This document shows, piece by piece, positions 34,590 to 43,847 of a stretch of DNA of 64,000 nucleotides. The notes beneath the pieces are model-generated. The model made no database searches and was not told where the DNA came from. It saw only the letters and a program-made list of their open reading frames with translations. The DNA is taken from contig JAFZZT010000050.1 of NCBI GenBank assembly GCA_017615595.1, positions 1-64,000 on the forward strand. The letters run 5' to 3'. This stretch comes from Bacteroidales bacterium. Lineage in GTDB: Bacteria > Bacteroidota > Bacteroidia > Bacteroidales > WCHB1-69. The translations under genes were made by a program, and so were the position numbers. Position 1 is the first letter of the stretch, and each line of letters opens with the position of its first letter.

Positions 34590-35861
34590 CTATTGCACAG
34601 AGCAGTGCTCCACGGCAATGAGCTTGTCGTAAGAGGTGCCCTCCTCGCGGAAATAGACGAATATCGTGTATTGGTTATGCGTCTCATAGTGACTACCCTC
34701 GATATAGGTGGCGTCAATCTCCTTCGACCCGTATGGCACATAGACATACTGATAATTGTAACGCCCCTGCTTGATGTAGAAACAGGTCTCCCAGTAGTTC
34801 TGTTCCCGGTTGAAATGCAGCTTGGCCTCTTCCATGATTTTCCAATCGGTGAGTTCGCCGAAGACATACACGTCACCATCCGTGAAGGGATATTTGCTCT
34901 TCAGGGTGAAGTAAGTGTTCACATAATCCTCGGAATAGGGGTTGGGCAGGTCACGGTTGTAATAGACGCAGGCGCCGTTCATCGTGCTGCGGCTCTCGTA
35001 GGCGCCGTAAGGGCGGGCCTCATCCATCAGGACGTATGCCTGGTTGCGACGGTGGGCGAAGTCAATGCTGACAATGCGGTCGCCATTGGAACGCAGCGTG
35101 CCGATATCGAAAGTGTGGAACTCCGCACCCCCCGGGAACGTGTTGCGACCATCATCATAGTCAAAGCTGAACCTGTTGTTCATAAAAGAGTGGTAGGTGA
35201 GACCGTATTTGGCATTGTCCCAACGTCCGTTCTGCTTGATGGTGGCATGCAGCGTCATGGCCGGGTTCCGGACGATGTAGGGCCCCGGCACCACCTCGAA
35301 GTCCACCTCTTGATGGGTGAAATGGTTGTTCACGTCAGTCGGGTGATGCACCTGAGCGTTTATCTTGGCGGTATTGTCTTCCAGCACCATAAACCGGCGC
35401 GTCATCACCGGGTTGTCCGGGGTGTCGTCATACACCAGCAAAATGTAGTTGCCACTCTTGGTGAAAGACATATTGCGGTTCGGAAACGAGAGCTGATAAT
35501 GGGTATAATGCACAATCGTGTTAAACGAATAGTCGTACTGGTCTATCAGATCCTCGCTGAAGCCATCGATATACTCCACCTGGTTCATGTCGGAAATCTG
35601 CCAGTCGTGGGTACAATGTATAAAGGTATATTTAAAATAGTGGTCATCGGTCTCCACGTCATCAAACTCAAGGGTCAGTTGCTCGTCACCTCCACCCAGC
35701 TGGGCGACAGGCTCGCCGAGGCGCACCTCCTTGGGATGAAGGGTGATGCTGCGGATGCCGGAAGCATATACAAAGTTATCCGTGTGGATGTTGTCTGTCC
35801 ACTGGGCCTCCATCTGGAAGAGCAGGAACATAGTCGCAAGACATATAAGGTATTTTTTCAT
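34590..35861 (-). CDS. T9SS plug-type protein, DUF5103
   Basis: 423 residues with a signal peptide (LICLATMFLLFQMEAQ). It matches DUF5103, described as the plug protein of the type IX secretion translocon: IRSITLHPKEVRLGEPVAQL, TFIHCTHDWQISDMNQVEYI, DGFSEDLIDQYDYSFNT and FMVLEDN are typical blocks. The C-terminal third (FTDGDVYVFGELTDW) looks like a carbohydrate-binding-module-type beta sandwich. Together with cargo genes at 44995 and 60872 it indicates a working T9SS. A -7 box lies at 35891-35898. Confidence 0.88.
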   Translation of the reverse strand: MKKYLICLATMFLLFQMEAQWTDNIHTDNFVYASGIRSITLHPKEVRLGEPVAQLGGGDEQLTLEFDDVETDDHYFKYTFIHCTHDWQISDMNQVEYIDGFSEDLIDQYDYSFNTIVHYTHYQLSFPNRNMSFTKSGNYILLVYDDTPDNPVMTRRFMVLEDNTAKINAQVHHPTDVNNHFTHQEVDFEVVPGPYIVRNPAMTLHATIKQNGRWDNAKYGLTYHSFMNNRFSFDYDDGRNTFPGGAEFHTFDIGTLRSNGDRIVSIDFAHRRNQAYVLMDEARPYGAYESRSTMNGACVYYNRDLPNPYSEDYVNTYFTLKSKYPFTDGDVYVFGELTDWKIMEEAKLHFNREQNYWETCFYIKQGRYNYQYVYVPYGSKEIDATYIEGSHYETHNQYTIFVYFREEGTSYDKLIAVEHCSVQ

Positions 35862-35890
35862 TCTGATATACTAGTATTTTTTGAAGACGG

Positions 35891-35898
35891 CAAAGATA
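35891..35898 (-). promoter_or_regulatory. -7 promoter box of the DUF5103 gene
   Basis: The minus strand reads TATCTTTG, 30 bp before the start codon. Confidence 0.6.
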
Positions 35899-35968
35899 CA
35901 TAAAAACGGAATGCAAAACGAAAAAGCAAGGAAGGTTATTGCCCTGGTCTGCGGCAAAAAGGGCGCCC

Positions 35969-36170
35969 ACGAGATTCCACAAACTTCCATTTTTTTCCAC
36001 AAATTCGCCATAATAATCCAAAAAAATCCACTTGTCAACAATCCATTGTTACTATTAAAACATTAACAATCTGAAAAACAACATCTTAACACACTTTGTT
36101 AAAAATATATTGTAAATATCACGTTATCAGCATTTTATTGTTGATAATTAAGATTGTTGATAACTATTTC
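35969..36170. other. AT-rich intergenic segment with DnaA-box-like 9-mers
   Basis: The 434-bp gap between DUF5103 and mraZ holds no gene. It is strongly AT-rich and contains TTTTCCACA (35993-36001), TTGTCAACA (36032-36040), TTATCAGCA (36124-36132) and two TGTTGATAA (36139-36147, 36155-36163), the last being TTATCAACA on the other strand. These are one to two mismatches from TTATCCACA. It could be an origin-like DnaA-binding region or simply the AT-rich upstream region of the dcw operon. Confidence 0.25.
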
Positions 36171-36266
36171 CAAAAATTTCCAAATTGATATTCAAATAGT
36201 TATAGTGATTTTTAGGGCTTTAAGAATAAAAGTTCAAAAATCGTGGAAATGGATTGAAAAAAAGTA

Positions 36267-36274
36267 TATTTTTG
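36267..36274 (+). promoter_or_regulatory. -7 promoter box of the dcw cluster
   Basis: TATTTTTGTC, 22 bp before the mraZ ATG at 36296. It excludes an in-frame ATG at 36254. Confidence 0.6.
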
Positions 36275-36295
36275 TCTCGTCATATCAAAGTCATT

Positions 36296-36781
36296 ATGTC
36301 AGAGCTGAATTACGGTTATTGGGAAGTGTCCATCGAGAAAAGTGGTCGGTTGAAATTGCCGACTTCTCTTCTGCGCAAATTGCCAGAGGATGGACGTCAT
36401 GCTTTCTATGTAACCCATGGATTTGGCGAGCACATCTCGTTGTGGTCCGAGGAGGCCTACCGTCAACAGATGGATTTCCTCAACTCATTGGATCGCAACC
36501 TTATCCGTGTCAAGCGATACAGGAATGCCTTCTTGCGCAACACGGCCTACCTGGAGGGTGATGCACAGCACCGCATCGTCATCCCCAAGGCCATGATGGA
36601 GTTGTACCATCTGGAGAAAGAGGTGGTATTGCTGTTGGACAACGGAATCATTGAACTTTGGAACAGCTCTCGCTACCACGAGAAGTTCGACATGACGCCC
36701 GAAGCTTTAGAACAGTTGAACGAAGATATTCATCTTGGCCGTTTTGAGGCAGAAAAGGAGGTGTCGGATGAGTTATCATAA
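36296..36781 (+). CDS. mraZ: MraZ, transcriptional regulator of the dcw cluster
   Basis: 161 residues with two AbrB/SpoVT-like repeats: WEVSIEKSGRLKLPTSLLRK at about 8-27 and DAQHRIVIPKAMMELYHLE at about 88-106. MraZ forms a ring and binds direct repeats ahead of the dcw operon, repressing it. The start is the ATG at 36296, just downstream of the -7 box. It overlaps rsmH by 14 bp. Confidence 0.94.
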   Translation: MSELNYGYWEVSIEKSGRLKLPTSLLRKLPEDGRHAFYVTHGFGEHISLWSEEAYRQQMDFLNSLDRNLIRVKRYRNAFLRNTAYLEGDAQHRIVIPKAMMELYHLEKEVVLLLDNGIIELWNSSRYHEKFDMTPEALEQLNEDIHLGRFEAEKEVSDELS

Positions 36782-37682
36782 TCCGGTACTGCTACACGAG
36801 TCCATAGATTTGCTTATCACCAACCCTTCCGGCACATACGTCGATCTGACTTTTGGCGGAGGTGGTCATTCGCGTGCCATCCTGGAGCGGCTCTCGGAAG
36901 AGGGGCGGCTCATCGCCTTTGACCAGGACGCCGACAGCAACGCCAACCTCATCGAGGATCCGCGCTTCCACTTCGTGGCCTCCAACTTCAAGAACCTGAC
37001 GCGTTTTCTGCAATACCACAAAGCCTATCCCGCCGACGGTATCCTGGCTGACCTGGGTGTGTCGTCACATCAGATTGACACAGCCGAGCGCGGCTTCTCC
37101 TATCGTCAGGAGGGCGCGCTGGACATGCGCATGAATCAGCAGCAGGAGCTGACGGCCCAAGAGGTGGTCAACCACTATGACGAGGCGCAGCTTAGCAAGC
37201 TCTTCTACACCTACGGCGAGATGCCCAACGGTCGCCAGCTAGCCCAGCGCATCATCCGCGCCCGCGAGGAGCATCCGATCTCGACCACCCTCCAACTGGT
37301 GTCGGTCCTGGAACCCAGCTTGCCCAAGGGGAAGTCGTCAAAGGCCCTCTCCAAAATCTTCCAGGCGCTGCGCATCGAAGTCAACAAGGAGATGGAGGTG
37401 CTGGAGTCGATGCTGACCCAGACGGCAGACGCCCTGCAGGAGGGCGGACGCTTGGTCGTCATCGCCTACCACTCCCTGGAGGACCGCATGGTGAAGAACA
37501 TCATGCGCGCCGGCAACCTGACGGGCGAGGTGGAGAAAGACTTCTTCGGCAACCCTCAGACACCCTTCAAGTTAGTAACCCGCAAGGCCCTTCAGCCCAG
37601 CGAAGACGAGATAATCACCAACCCGCGCGCCCGCAGCGCCAAACTGCGTGCGGCAGAGAAAATAACCCCCAAGAGCAGATGA
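36768..37682 (+). CDS. rsmH: 16S rRNA (cytosine1402-N4)-methyltransferase
   Basis: 304 residues. The start MSYHNPVLLHESIDLL is the family N-terminus. The SAM site is TYVDLTFGGGGHSRAIL, followed by FDQDADS, the substrate motif GILADLGVSSHQID, GFSYRQEGALDMRM, and the C-terminal FQALRIEVNKEMEVLE and AYHSLEDRMVKN. It methylates C1402 of 16S rRNA near the P site. A frame starting at 36735 adds 11 residues not seen in the family, so 36768 was chosen. Its stop overlaps the ftsL-like gene by 4 bp. Confidence 0.97.
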   Translation: MSYHNPVLLHESIDLLITNPSGTYVDLTFGGGGHSRAILERLSEEGRLIAFDQDADSNANLIEDPRFHFVASNFKNLTRFLQYHKAYPADGILADLGVSSHQIDTAERGFSYRQEGALDMRMNQQQELTAQEVVNHYDEAQLSKLFYTYGEMPNGRQLAQRIIRAREEHPISTTLQLVSVLEPSLPKGKSSKALSKIFQALRIEVNKEMEVLESMLTQTADALQEGGRLVVIAYHSLEDRMVKNIMRAGNLTGEVEKDFFGNPQTPFKLVTRKALQPSEDEIITNPRARSAKLRAAEKITPKSR

Positions 37683-38110
37683 GATCCACGACCAACATAC
37701 CCGAAAAGAACAGAGAGCCCAAGTCGGAGAGTTTCTTCAACAAGGTGTTCGGCGGCGAGTTCCTCACCGACCCGAGAATGCGCCCATGGTATCTCTATAT
37801 CATCGTCTTGATAATCCTCGTCAGCATCTCCATCATGAGTGAACAACGCATCATTCAAAAACAGAAGAAGATAACTCGACTTGAACAGGAATACAAGGCG
37901 GAGATAAGCAGACTGAAAGCCAACAATCAGTTCATCCCCTACGAAGAGAGCAAGGCGCTCATCGAGACTCTGAAAAGCCGCGGGTTTGATTTCGACGAAT
38001 CGTCAGACTACACCGTCACCATCACCACCCCCAAAGAAGAAAAATTTGCTTGGTTAAAAAAGATATTCAAAAGAGACAAAAAGAAAGATGCGGAGAAGAA
38101 ATCTAAATAG
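37679..38110 (+). CDS. ftsL: FtsL-like cell division protein
   Basis: 143 residues: a cytoplasmic N-terminus, one membrane helix (WYLYIIVLIILVSISIM, about 42-58), then a coiled coil (QRIIQKQKKITRLEQEYKAE) and a charged tail ending KDKKKDAEKKSK. Size, topology and position between rsmH and ftsI fit FtsL, which with FtsQ and FtsB activates septal peptidoglycan synthesis. Sequence similarity alone is weak; context decides. Confidence 0.8.
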   Translation: MRSTTNIPEKNREPKSESFFNKVFGGEFLTDPRMRPWYLYIIVLIILVSISIMSEQRIIQKQKKITRLEQEYKAEISRLKANNQFIPYEESKALIETLKSRGFDFDESSDYTVTITTPKEEKFAWLKKIFKRDKKKDAEKKSK

Positions 38111-40328
38111 TGATGATCTTATGAAGTCCTTCAAAATCCGCAGCTTTGTTGTCTTCGGATTGATGATGGCATTGGGCGCAGCCTGTCTGGGTATGATTAT
38201 CCGGCTGGGCATCGCCGAGGGAGCCATGTCTAACGGCACCGGCTCCAAGGTACTCGACACCACCGACTCCTCGTATGTGCCATCGCCCAGCGACTCGGTG
38301 TTCAAGTGCTTTGTGATGAACAACAACCTCTCCCCTATCCGGGGCGAGATCTACGACGACCACGGCCGTCTGCTCGTGGGCAACTTCACCGTCTTCGAGG
38401 TCGCCTTTGACGGTCTGCGCTTCGCCAACGAATACAAAGACACGCTCTCAAAGGACCCGAAGGCTTTCGATGAACTCTTCACCTCCCTTTCCAAAGCCCT
38501 TTTCGCGCAGTTCAAAGACCGTTATCCAAAATATACGGAGAGCTATTACTATGACTTCTTCACCCAGGCGGTGCAAAAGAAGAAATACAGAACGCTGTTC
38601 GCCGTCAAGGAGGGAGATGAAAAATCGTGGGTCAGCGGCAGCGACACTGCCTACATCAAACATCTGAGCTGTTGGACGATGAAAAAGCAAAAGCGCAAGA
38701 TCCACTCCCATCTCAACTATGTGTCCACATCCGTTCGTATCAACCCATACGGGGACATCGCGCGCCGCACCCTCGGCATGAATGTGGAGGGGAAACGTTA
38801 TGGCATGGAATATTTCCTGGACCAACTGCTGGCCGGCCAACAAGGCAGCAAGAAGTTCCTCCGACTCAACAGGACGGTCGTGCCACTCAAGGACCGTGTC
38901 GAGCCCATGGACGGCTACAACCTCCACACTACCATCGATGCGGAGATACAGAACTATGTTCACAACGAGCTGGCGCTGAAGCTCAGCGAGCTGGGTGCGC
39001 ACTGGGGCTGCGCCATCGTCATGGAGACCCAAACCGGCGAGATCAAGGCCATCTCCAACCTGAAACGCGATGCCAACGGGCACTACGACGAGAGCATGGA
39101 GTATGCCTTTAACGCCAAAGTAGAGCCCGGCTCCACTTTCAAGCTGGCCTCTCTGCTTTGCTTCTTGGAGAAGCGCTCGGACGACACCACCTGCACCTAT
39201 CCGATGTTCGCGCACACCTTCAAGTACCCGCTCAAATCGGGCAACTACCGCAGCTATTACAAACAAGACTCCAAGGTGCGCGGCGAGGCGCTCGGCACAG
39301 TGAGTGAGATCATCCAACGCTCCTCGAACATCGGTGTCGCCTCCATGATTTTCGATGCTTACGGCATGAAGAACTTCTCCAGCTATCGCAAGCAACTCAT
39401 CAAGCTGGGCATCATGGACACCATCCACACACAGCTGGGCGACATCCTGCCCGCCACCATCCGCAACGACGGCCGTTTCGACAACTACTACGGTGTCTGC
39501 TTTGGCGCCGGCTTCAACATCCCGATACTCCACACGCTGGTCTATTACAACGCCATCGCCAACAACGGCAAGATGGTAGCTCCTCTCTTCGTCAAATATG
39601 TGACCAACAACTACGACACCATCCAACGTTTCGAGGCGGAAGTCCTCAACGAGCAGCTCGTCTCCCCCGTCAACGTCGAGAAGGCCAAGAACTATCTCAA
39701 GAACGTAGTATGGGGGCCCTACGGCACGGGACGCCGCTACAAGGACTCCACCTGCCGTTTCGCCGGCAAGACGGGCACCCGCGACATCTGGGATCCCGTG
39801 CGCAAAGGCTACGACTACGACCACAACGCCGTCTCCTTCTGCGGCTACTTTCCTCTGGACACACCCAAATATACGATGATCATCTACATCTACTACGTGC
39901 CGCAGCACAGCGAGGTGGCGGTAGATGCCTTCGCCCGTATCGCCCGCGCAATGATGAACCGCTCCAACTTCAGCGCCATGCGAAAATCCGAGGAGATGCC
40001 CTTCAACCCGAACATAGGCAGCTATCCTGTCAACAGCCGCTATTTCAACACACTGTTCAGGACCATCGGCTACGACACCACCCTGCTTGTTGGCGAAGGC
40101 AGATTCTTGGCGCCATTGCGGGACACGTCAACGACCATTGGCCACAACGTATGGTCTCCATCCCCGCAGGGAGCCGTGCCTGACGTCCGCCACATGATAG
40201 CGTCAGACGCCATCGGGGAGCTCGCCAGGGCCGGCTACAAGGCACGCATCACCGGACGAGGGTTGGTGAAAACCCAGACCCTGGACCCCGCCACCCGAAC
40301 CGTCCTGCTGGAACTTGAACCACGATGA
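38088..40328 (+). CDS. ftsI: Septal penicillin-binding protein (FtsI/PBP3-like) with PASTA domain
   Basis: 746 residues, the transpeptidase of the divisome. A membrane helix lies at about 17-40 and the pedestal domain begins at PIRGEIYDDHGRLL. The transpeptidase has PGSTFKLA (SxxK, Ser349), RSSNIGVAS (SxN) and GKTGTRD (KTG). The last 60 residues are a PASTA module (GAVPDVRHMIASDAIGELAR). The chosen ATG overlaps ftsL by 23 bp; an alternative ATG at 38121 would remove 11 residues and leave a 10-bp gap. Confidence 0.95.
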   Translation: MRRRNLNSDDLMKSFKIRSFVVFGLMMALGAACLGMIIRLGIAEGAMSNGTGSKVLDTTDSSYVPSPSDSVFKCFVMNNNLSPIRGEIYDDHGRLLVGNFTVFEVAFDGLRFANEYKDTLSKDPKAFDELFTSLSKALFAQFKDRYPKYTESYYYDFFTQAVQKKKYRTLFAVKEGDEKSWVSGSDTAYIKHLSCWTMKKQKRKIHSHLNYVSTSVRINPYGDIARRTLGMNVEGKRYGMEYFLDQLLAGQQGSKKFLRLNRTVVPLKDRVEPMDGYNLHTTIDAEIQNYVHNELALKLSELGAHWGCAIVMETQTGEIKAISNLKRDANGHYDESMEYAFNAKVEPGSTFKLASLLCFLEKRSDDTTCTYPMFAHTFKYPLKSGNYRSYYKQDSKVRGEALGTVSEIIQRSSNIGVASMIFDAYGMKNFSSYRKQLIKLGIMDTIHTQLGDILPATIRNDGRFDNYYGVCFGAGFNIPILHTLVYYNAIANNGKMVAPLFVKYVTNNYDTIQRFEAEVLNEQLVSPVNVEKAKNYLKNVVWGPYGTGRRYKDSTCRFAGKTGTRDIWDPVRKGYDYDHNAVSFCGYFPLDTPKYTMIIYIYYVPQHSEVAVDAFARIARAMMNRSNFSAMRKSEEMPFNPNIGSYPVNSRYFNTLFRTIGYDTTLLVGEGRFLAPLRDTSTTIGHNVWSPSPQGAVPDVRHMIASDAIGELARAGYKARITGRGLVKTQTLDPATRTVLLELEPR

Positions 40329-40367
40329 CCACCATCATATCCTAAAAACCTCAAACCTATAACCAAC

Positions 40368-41840
40368 TTGAAACCTTTACTTGACATATTAAAACCGCTG
40401 AAGAAATATCAGCTCATCGGCGAAAAAGAGCGCAACATCACCGCCATCTGTTTCGACTCGCGCAAGATTACCGCCCATCAGGAAGATGAAGGTACCGACC
40501 TGTATGTGGCACAGCGCGGCACCCAGACAGACGGCCACCGCTTTATCGGGCAAGTCATCGAAAAGGGCTGCAGGGTAGTCGTATGCGAGGATTTGCCGGA
40601 GACCCTGGACGAAGGCGTCACCTTCATCCAAGTCCCTGACAGCATGGCAGCGCTCGGGCATCTCGCCTCCGCATTCTACGATTATCCCAGCAAGAAGCTG
40701 AGACTGGTGGGCATCACCGGCACCAACGGAAAGACCACCACCGTGACGCTCTTGCATCGCCTCTTCAACAACATGGGCCACAAGGCGGGCCTGCTCTCCA
40801 CCATCGTCAACAAGATCGGAGACGAGGAGGTGCCGGCCACCCACACCACCCCCGATGCCGTGGAGCTCAACAGCCTGCTCGCCCGCATGGTCGAAGCCGA
40901 CTGCGAGTACGCCTTCATGGAGGTCAGCTCCCACGCCATCTGCCAGCACCGCATTGACGGGCTGCGCTTCGCCGGCGGCATCTTCAGCAACATCACCCAC
41001 GACCACCTCGACTTCCACAAGACCTTCGCCAACTACATCGCAGCCAAGAAGGCCTTCTTCGACCACCTCCCCTCCTCCGCCTTCGCCCTGACAAACATCG
41101 ACGACAAGAACGGACTGGTGATGACTCAAAACAGCAAGGCGAGCGTGAGCACCTACAGCCTGCGCTCCCTGGCCACCTTCAAAGGGCAGATCCTGGACAA
41201 CAACTTTGAGGGCTTGCAGATGCGCATAAACCAGTACGAGGTCTTCTTCAAGCTGGTCGGCAGATTCAACGCCTACAACCTGCTGGCCATCTACGGAGCC
41301 GCCACGCTGTTGGGAATGCCTCAAGACGAAGTGCTGTGCCAGATGAGCATGCTGGACAGTGCTTCAGGCCGCTTCCAGATCGTGCGCCGCAAGGACGGAT
41401 GCACCGCGGTGGTGGACTATGCCCACACCCCAGACGCGCTACAGAACGTGCTGGAGACCATCGTGGATGTGACCGACCATAAGAAAGAGGTCATCACCAT
41501 CGTAGGCTGCGGCGGCGACCGTGACCGCACCAAGCGTCCGGAGATGGCCGAGATCGCCTGCAAGTACAGCGACAAGGTCATCTTGACCTCCGACAACCCC
41601 CGCACGGAAGACCCGAATGCTATCTTGGAAGAGATGATGGCAGGCGTGCCGGAGAACAAGAAAAAACAGGTCTCCGTCATTGAGAACCGCCATGAGGCCA
41701 TCAAGACAGGCAACATGCTGCTCAACAACGGCGGGGTACTGCTCATCGCAGGCAAAGGCCACGAGAACTACCAGGAAATCAACCATGTGAAACATCATTT
41801 TGACGATATGGAAGAAATCACAAACTGCTTTAACCAATAA
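40368..41840 (+). CDS. murE: UDP-MurNAc-L-Ala-D-Glu ligase MurE
   Basis: 490 residues starting at a TTG, since no ATG or GTG lies before the conserved N-terminus (KPLLDILKPLKKYQLIG). It adds the third residue to the peptidoglycan stem. The ATP site is GITGTNGKTTTVTLLHRL, the central motif is FSNITHDHLDFHKTF, and the C-terminal TSDNPRTEDP carries the DNPR motif of meso-diaminopimelate-adding enzymes. The gene sits 39 bp after ftsI. Confidence 0.96.
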   Translation: MKPLLDILKPLKKYQLIGEKERNITAICFDSRKITAHQEDEGTDLYVAQRGTQTDGHRFIGQVIEKGCRVVVCEDLPETLDEGVTFIQVPDSMAALGHLASAFYDYPSKKLRLVGITGTNGKTTTVTLLHRLFNNMGHKAGLLSTIVNKIGDEEVPATHTTPDAVELNSLLARMVEADCEYAFMEVSSHAICQHRIDGLRFAGGIFSNITHDHLDFHKTFANYIAAKKAFFDHLPSSAFALTNIDDKNGLVMTQNSKASVSTYSLRSLATFKGQILDNNFEGLQMRINQYEVFFKLVGRFNAYNLLAIYGAATLLGMPQDEVLCQMSMLDSASGRFQIVRRKDGCTAVVDYAHTPDALQNVLETIVDVTDHKKEVITIVGCGGDRDRTKRPEMAEIACKYSDKVILTSDNPRTEDPNAILEEMMAGVPENKKKQVSVIENRHEAIKTGNMLLNNGGVLLIAGKGHENYQEINHVKHHFDDMEEITNCFNQ

Positions 41841-41851
41841 TGTAAGAAACT

Positions 41852-43255
41852 ATGTTGTATTATTTATTCACTTGGCTACATGAAAACGGTTTACCGGGAT
41901 CCGGAATGTTTCAATACATTTCCTTCCGGTCCGCATTGGCCTTCGTCATCGCCTTGATTATCTCAATCTGGATCGGCAAATATTTCATCAACTTTCTAAA
42001 GAAAAAACAGCTGGGCGAATCAACCCGTGATTTAGGGTTGGCGGGAGAGAAAGAGAAAGACGGGACCCCAACCATGGGCGGTCTCATCATCATCGCTGCC
42101 ATCCTCATCCCAGCACTGCTTCTATGCAAACTTCACAACATCTATATCCTACTGATGATTTTCACCACCGTATGGCTGGGCATTTTAGGATTTTGCGACG
42201 ACTATCTCAAATATAAAGCAAGAAAAGAAAGGGAAAAGGAAATAGCAAGACTAAAAGCAATCAATGATCTTGCAGGCATAGAAAAACTCAAAGTAAAAAG
42301 CGACAAAGACGGAATCTCTCCACGAGCCAAGCTGGCGGGCCAGATCATCCTGGGTCTCTTGGTGGGAGCTGTCGTCTATTTCCACCCTGACGCCAAGATT
42401 TGTGAGAAAGCCGACACCAAAAATGCCATCACCCCGATAGAGTCCGCCATCCAGATCTCCAATTCGGATGTCGTCAACACCCACAATGTCTTTGACGCGC
42501 CACACCACTCTACCAAGACCACCATTCCCTTTGTCAAGAACAACGAGTTCGACTATGCATGGTTCACCCGCTGGCTGGGAGACGAGACAGGCAAGTGGTC
42601 CTTCATCGTCTATATTCTCATCGTAGTCTTCATCATCGCAGCTGTCTCCAATGGATCAAACTTGACCGATGGCCTTGACGGCTTAGCCACGGGTACCACT
42701 TCAGTGATAGCAGTCGGCATTGCCCTTCTCGCATACGTGTCGGGCAACGTCATCTTCGCCAATTATCTGAACATCATGTACCTGCCCAACATCGGCGAGC
42801 TGGTAATCTTCATCTCCGCAGTCATCGGAGGCTGCATCGGCTTCTACTGGTGGAACTGCTATCCAGCACAGGTTTTCATGGGCGACACTGGCAGTTTGAC
42901 GCTGGGCGGAATTGTGGCCGTTTCCTGCGTCATCATCCGTAAAGAGCTCCTCATACCCATTCTTTGTGGCATTTACCTCGCCGAAGCCGTTTCCGTGCTG
43001 ATCCAACGCTACGTTTTCAAATTCAGGAAAAAACGTCATGGGCTAGAATACGCAAGAGCTCACAGAGCATTCCTGATGACTCCCCTTCATCATCACTTCC
43101 AGAAAAAGTATCAAATCAAGTTCCAAAATAAATACAGCGACGAAAGTATTCAGAACTTATTTGTGGGAAGATATGAGTCCAAAATCGTGCAACGATTCAT
43201 CGTCATCGGACTCCTTTTGGCCGTTCTGACCCTTGTAACCTTAAAAGTAAGATAA
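41852..43255 (+). CDS. mraY: Phospho-MurNAc-pentapeptide transferase MraY
   Basis: 467 residues, ten hydrophobic segments. It makes lipid I from UDP-MurNAc-pentapeptide and undecaprenyl phosphate. DGTPTMGGLIIIAAI, GFCDDYLKYK, NLTDGLDGLATG, the aspartates around MGDTGSLTLGG and MTPLHHHFQKK are the family motifs. It is about 100 residues longer than E. coli MraY because of two inserted soluble stretches (about 115-150 and 180-235), a feature of Bacteroidota enzymes. Confidence 0.97.
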   Translation: MLYYLFTWLHENGLPGSGMFQYISFRSALAFVIALIISIWIGKYFINFLKKKQLGESTRDLGLAGEKEKDGTPTMGGLIIIAAILIPALLLCKLHNIYILLMIFTTVWLGILGFCDDYLKYKARKEREKEIARLKAINDLAGIEKLKVKSDKDGISPRAKLAGQIILGLLVGAVVYFHPDAKICEKADTKNAITPIESAIQISNSDVVNTHNVFDAPHHSTKTTIPFVKNNEFDYAWFTRWLGDETGKWSFIVYILIVVFIIAAVSNGSNLTDGLDGLATGTTSVIAVGIALLAYVSGNVIFANYLNIMYLPNIGELVIFISAVIGGCIGFYWWNCYPAQVFMGDTGSLTLGGIVAVSCVIIRKELLIPILCGIYLAEAVSVLIQRYVFKFRKKRHGLEYARAHRAFLMTPLHHHFQKKYQIKFQNKYSDESIQNLFVGRYESKIVQRFIVIGLLLAVLTLVTLKVR

Positions 43256-43292
43256 CCGATTATAACATTTCAAACCATTATTCCATAACACT

Positions 43293-43838
43293 ATGCCTAC
43301 CAACAAAAGCAACAATTTCAAAATCTTTGAACTGGAGAAAAAATTCAACAACACGATGGTGGCTTCCGTCAACGAGAGACTGATCGAGATACGGAAGAAG
43401 AATATCGCCCAACGGCTGTCCGCCTTCCAAGGCTGTGGACATAAGCTGGAGCAGGTAACGACCTTGAACGGCATTGACTTCATCGATGATGCCAGCTCCA
43501 CCAACCCCAATGCCACCTGGTTCGCACTGCAACGGATGAACAAACCGACCGTCTGGATCACCAACATTGACGATGTGAACAGCATGAGTGACGACCTCGT
43601 CCAGGCTGTCTATGAGAAGGTGAAATTCATCATCATCCAAGGTGTTTACAATTCAGACGTATATGCGTTCTTCGATGATTTCGACGTTCCCTCGTCCGTT
43701 GAACAAGGAATGGAAGAGGCCGTGCGCCAGGCTTTCTACGCAGCAGAAAAGGGCTATGCCGTCCTCTACTCGCCCTGTTCTTCCGGTTCCACAGAAGAGC
43801 GCGGCCGTAATTTCAAGTCCGCCGTAGCACAACTATAA
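43293..43838 (+). CDS. Stand-alone MurD C-terminal-domain-like protein
   Basis: 181 residues in the place of murD, between mraY and ftsW. From about residue 18 it aligns with MurD: NNTMVASVNERLIEIRKKNI resembles the helix ending the central domain, and RLSAFQGCGHKLEQVTTLNG is the junction to domain 3. DDASSTNPNATWFAL stands for the usual NDSKATNVNSTWYAL; the Lys is gone. YSPCSSGSTEERGRNF stands for LSPACAS..FxxFxxRGxxF; the loop with the Phe that holds D-Glu is deleted. The N-terminal UDP-binding and ATP domains are absent, so it cannot be a working ligase by itself. A full MurD must be elsewhere. A regulatory or scaffolding role is possible. Confidence 0.82.
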   Translation: MPTNKSNNFKIFELEKKFNNTMVASVNERLIEIRKKNIAQRLSAFQGCGHKLEQVTTLNGIDFIDDASSTNPNATWFALQRMNKPTVWITNIDDVNSMSDDLVQAVYEKVKFIIIQGVYNSDVYAFFDDFDVPSSVEQGMEEAVRQAFYAAEKGYAVLYSPCSSGSTEERGRNFKSAVAQL

Positions 43839-43847
43839 ACCACCACT

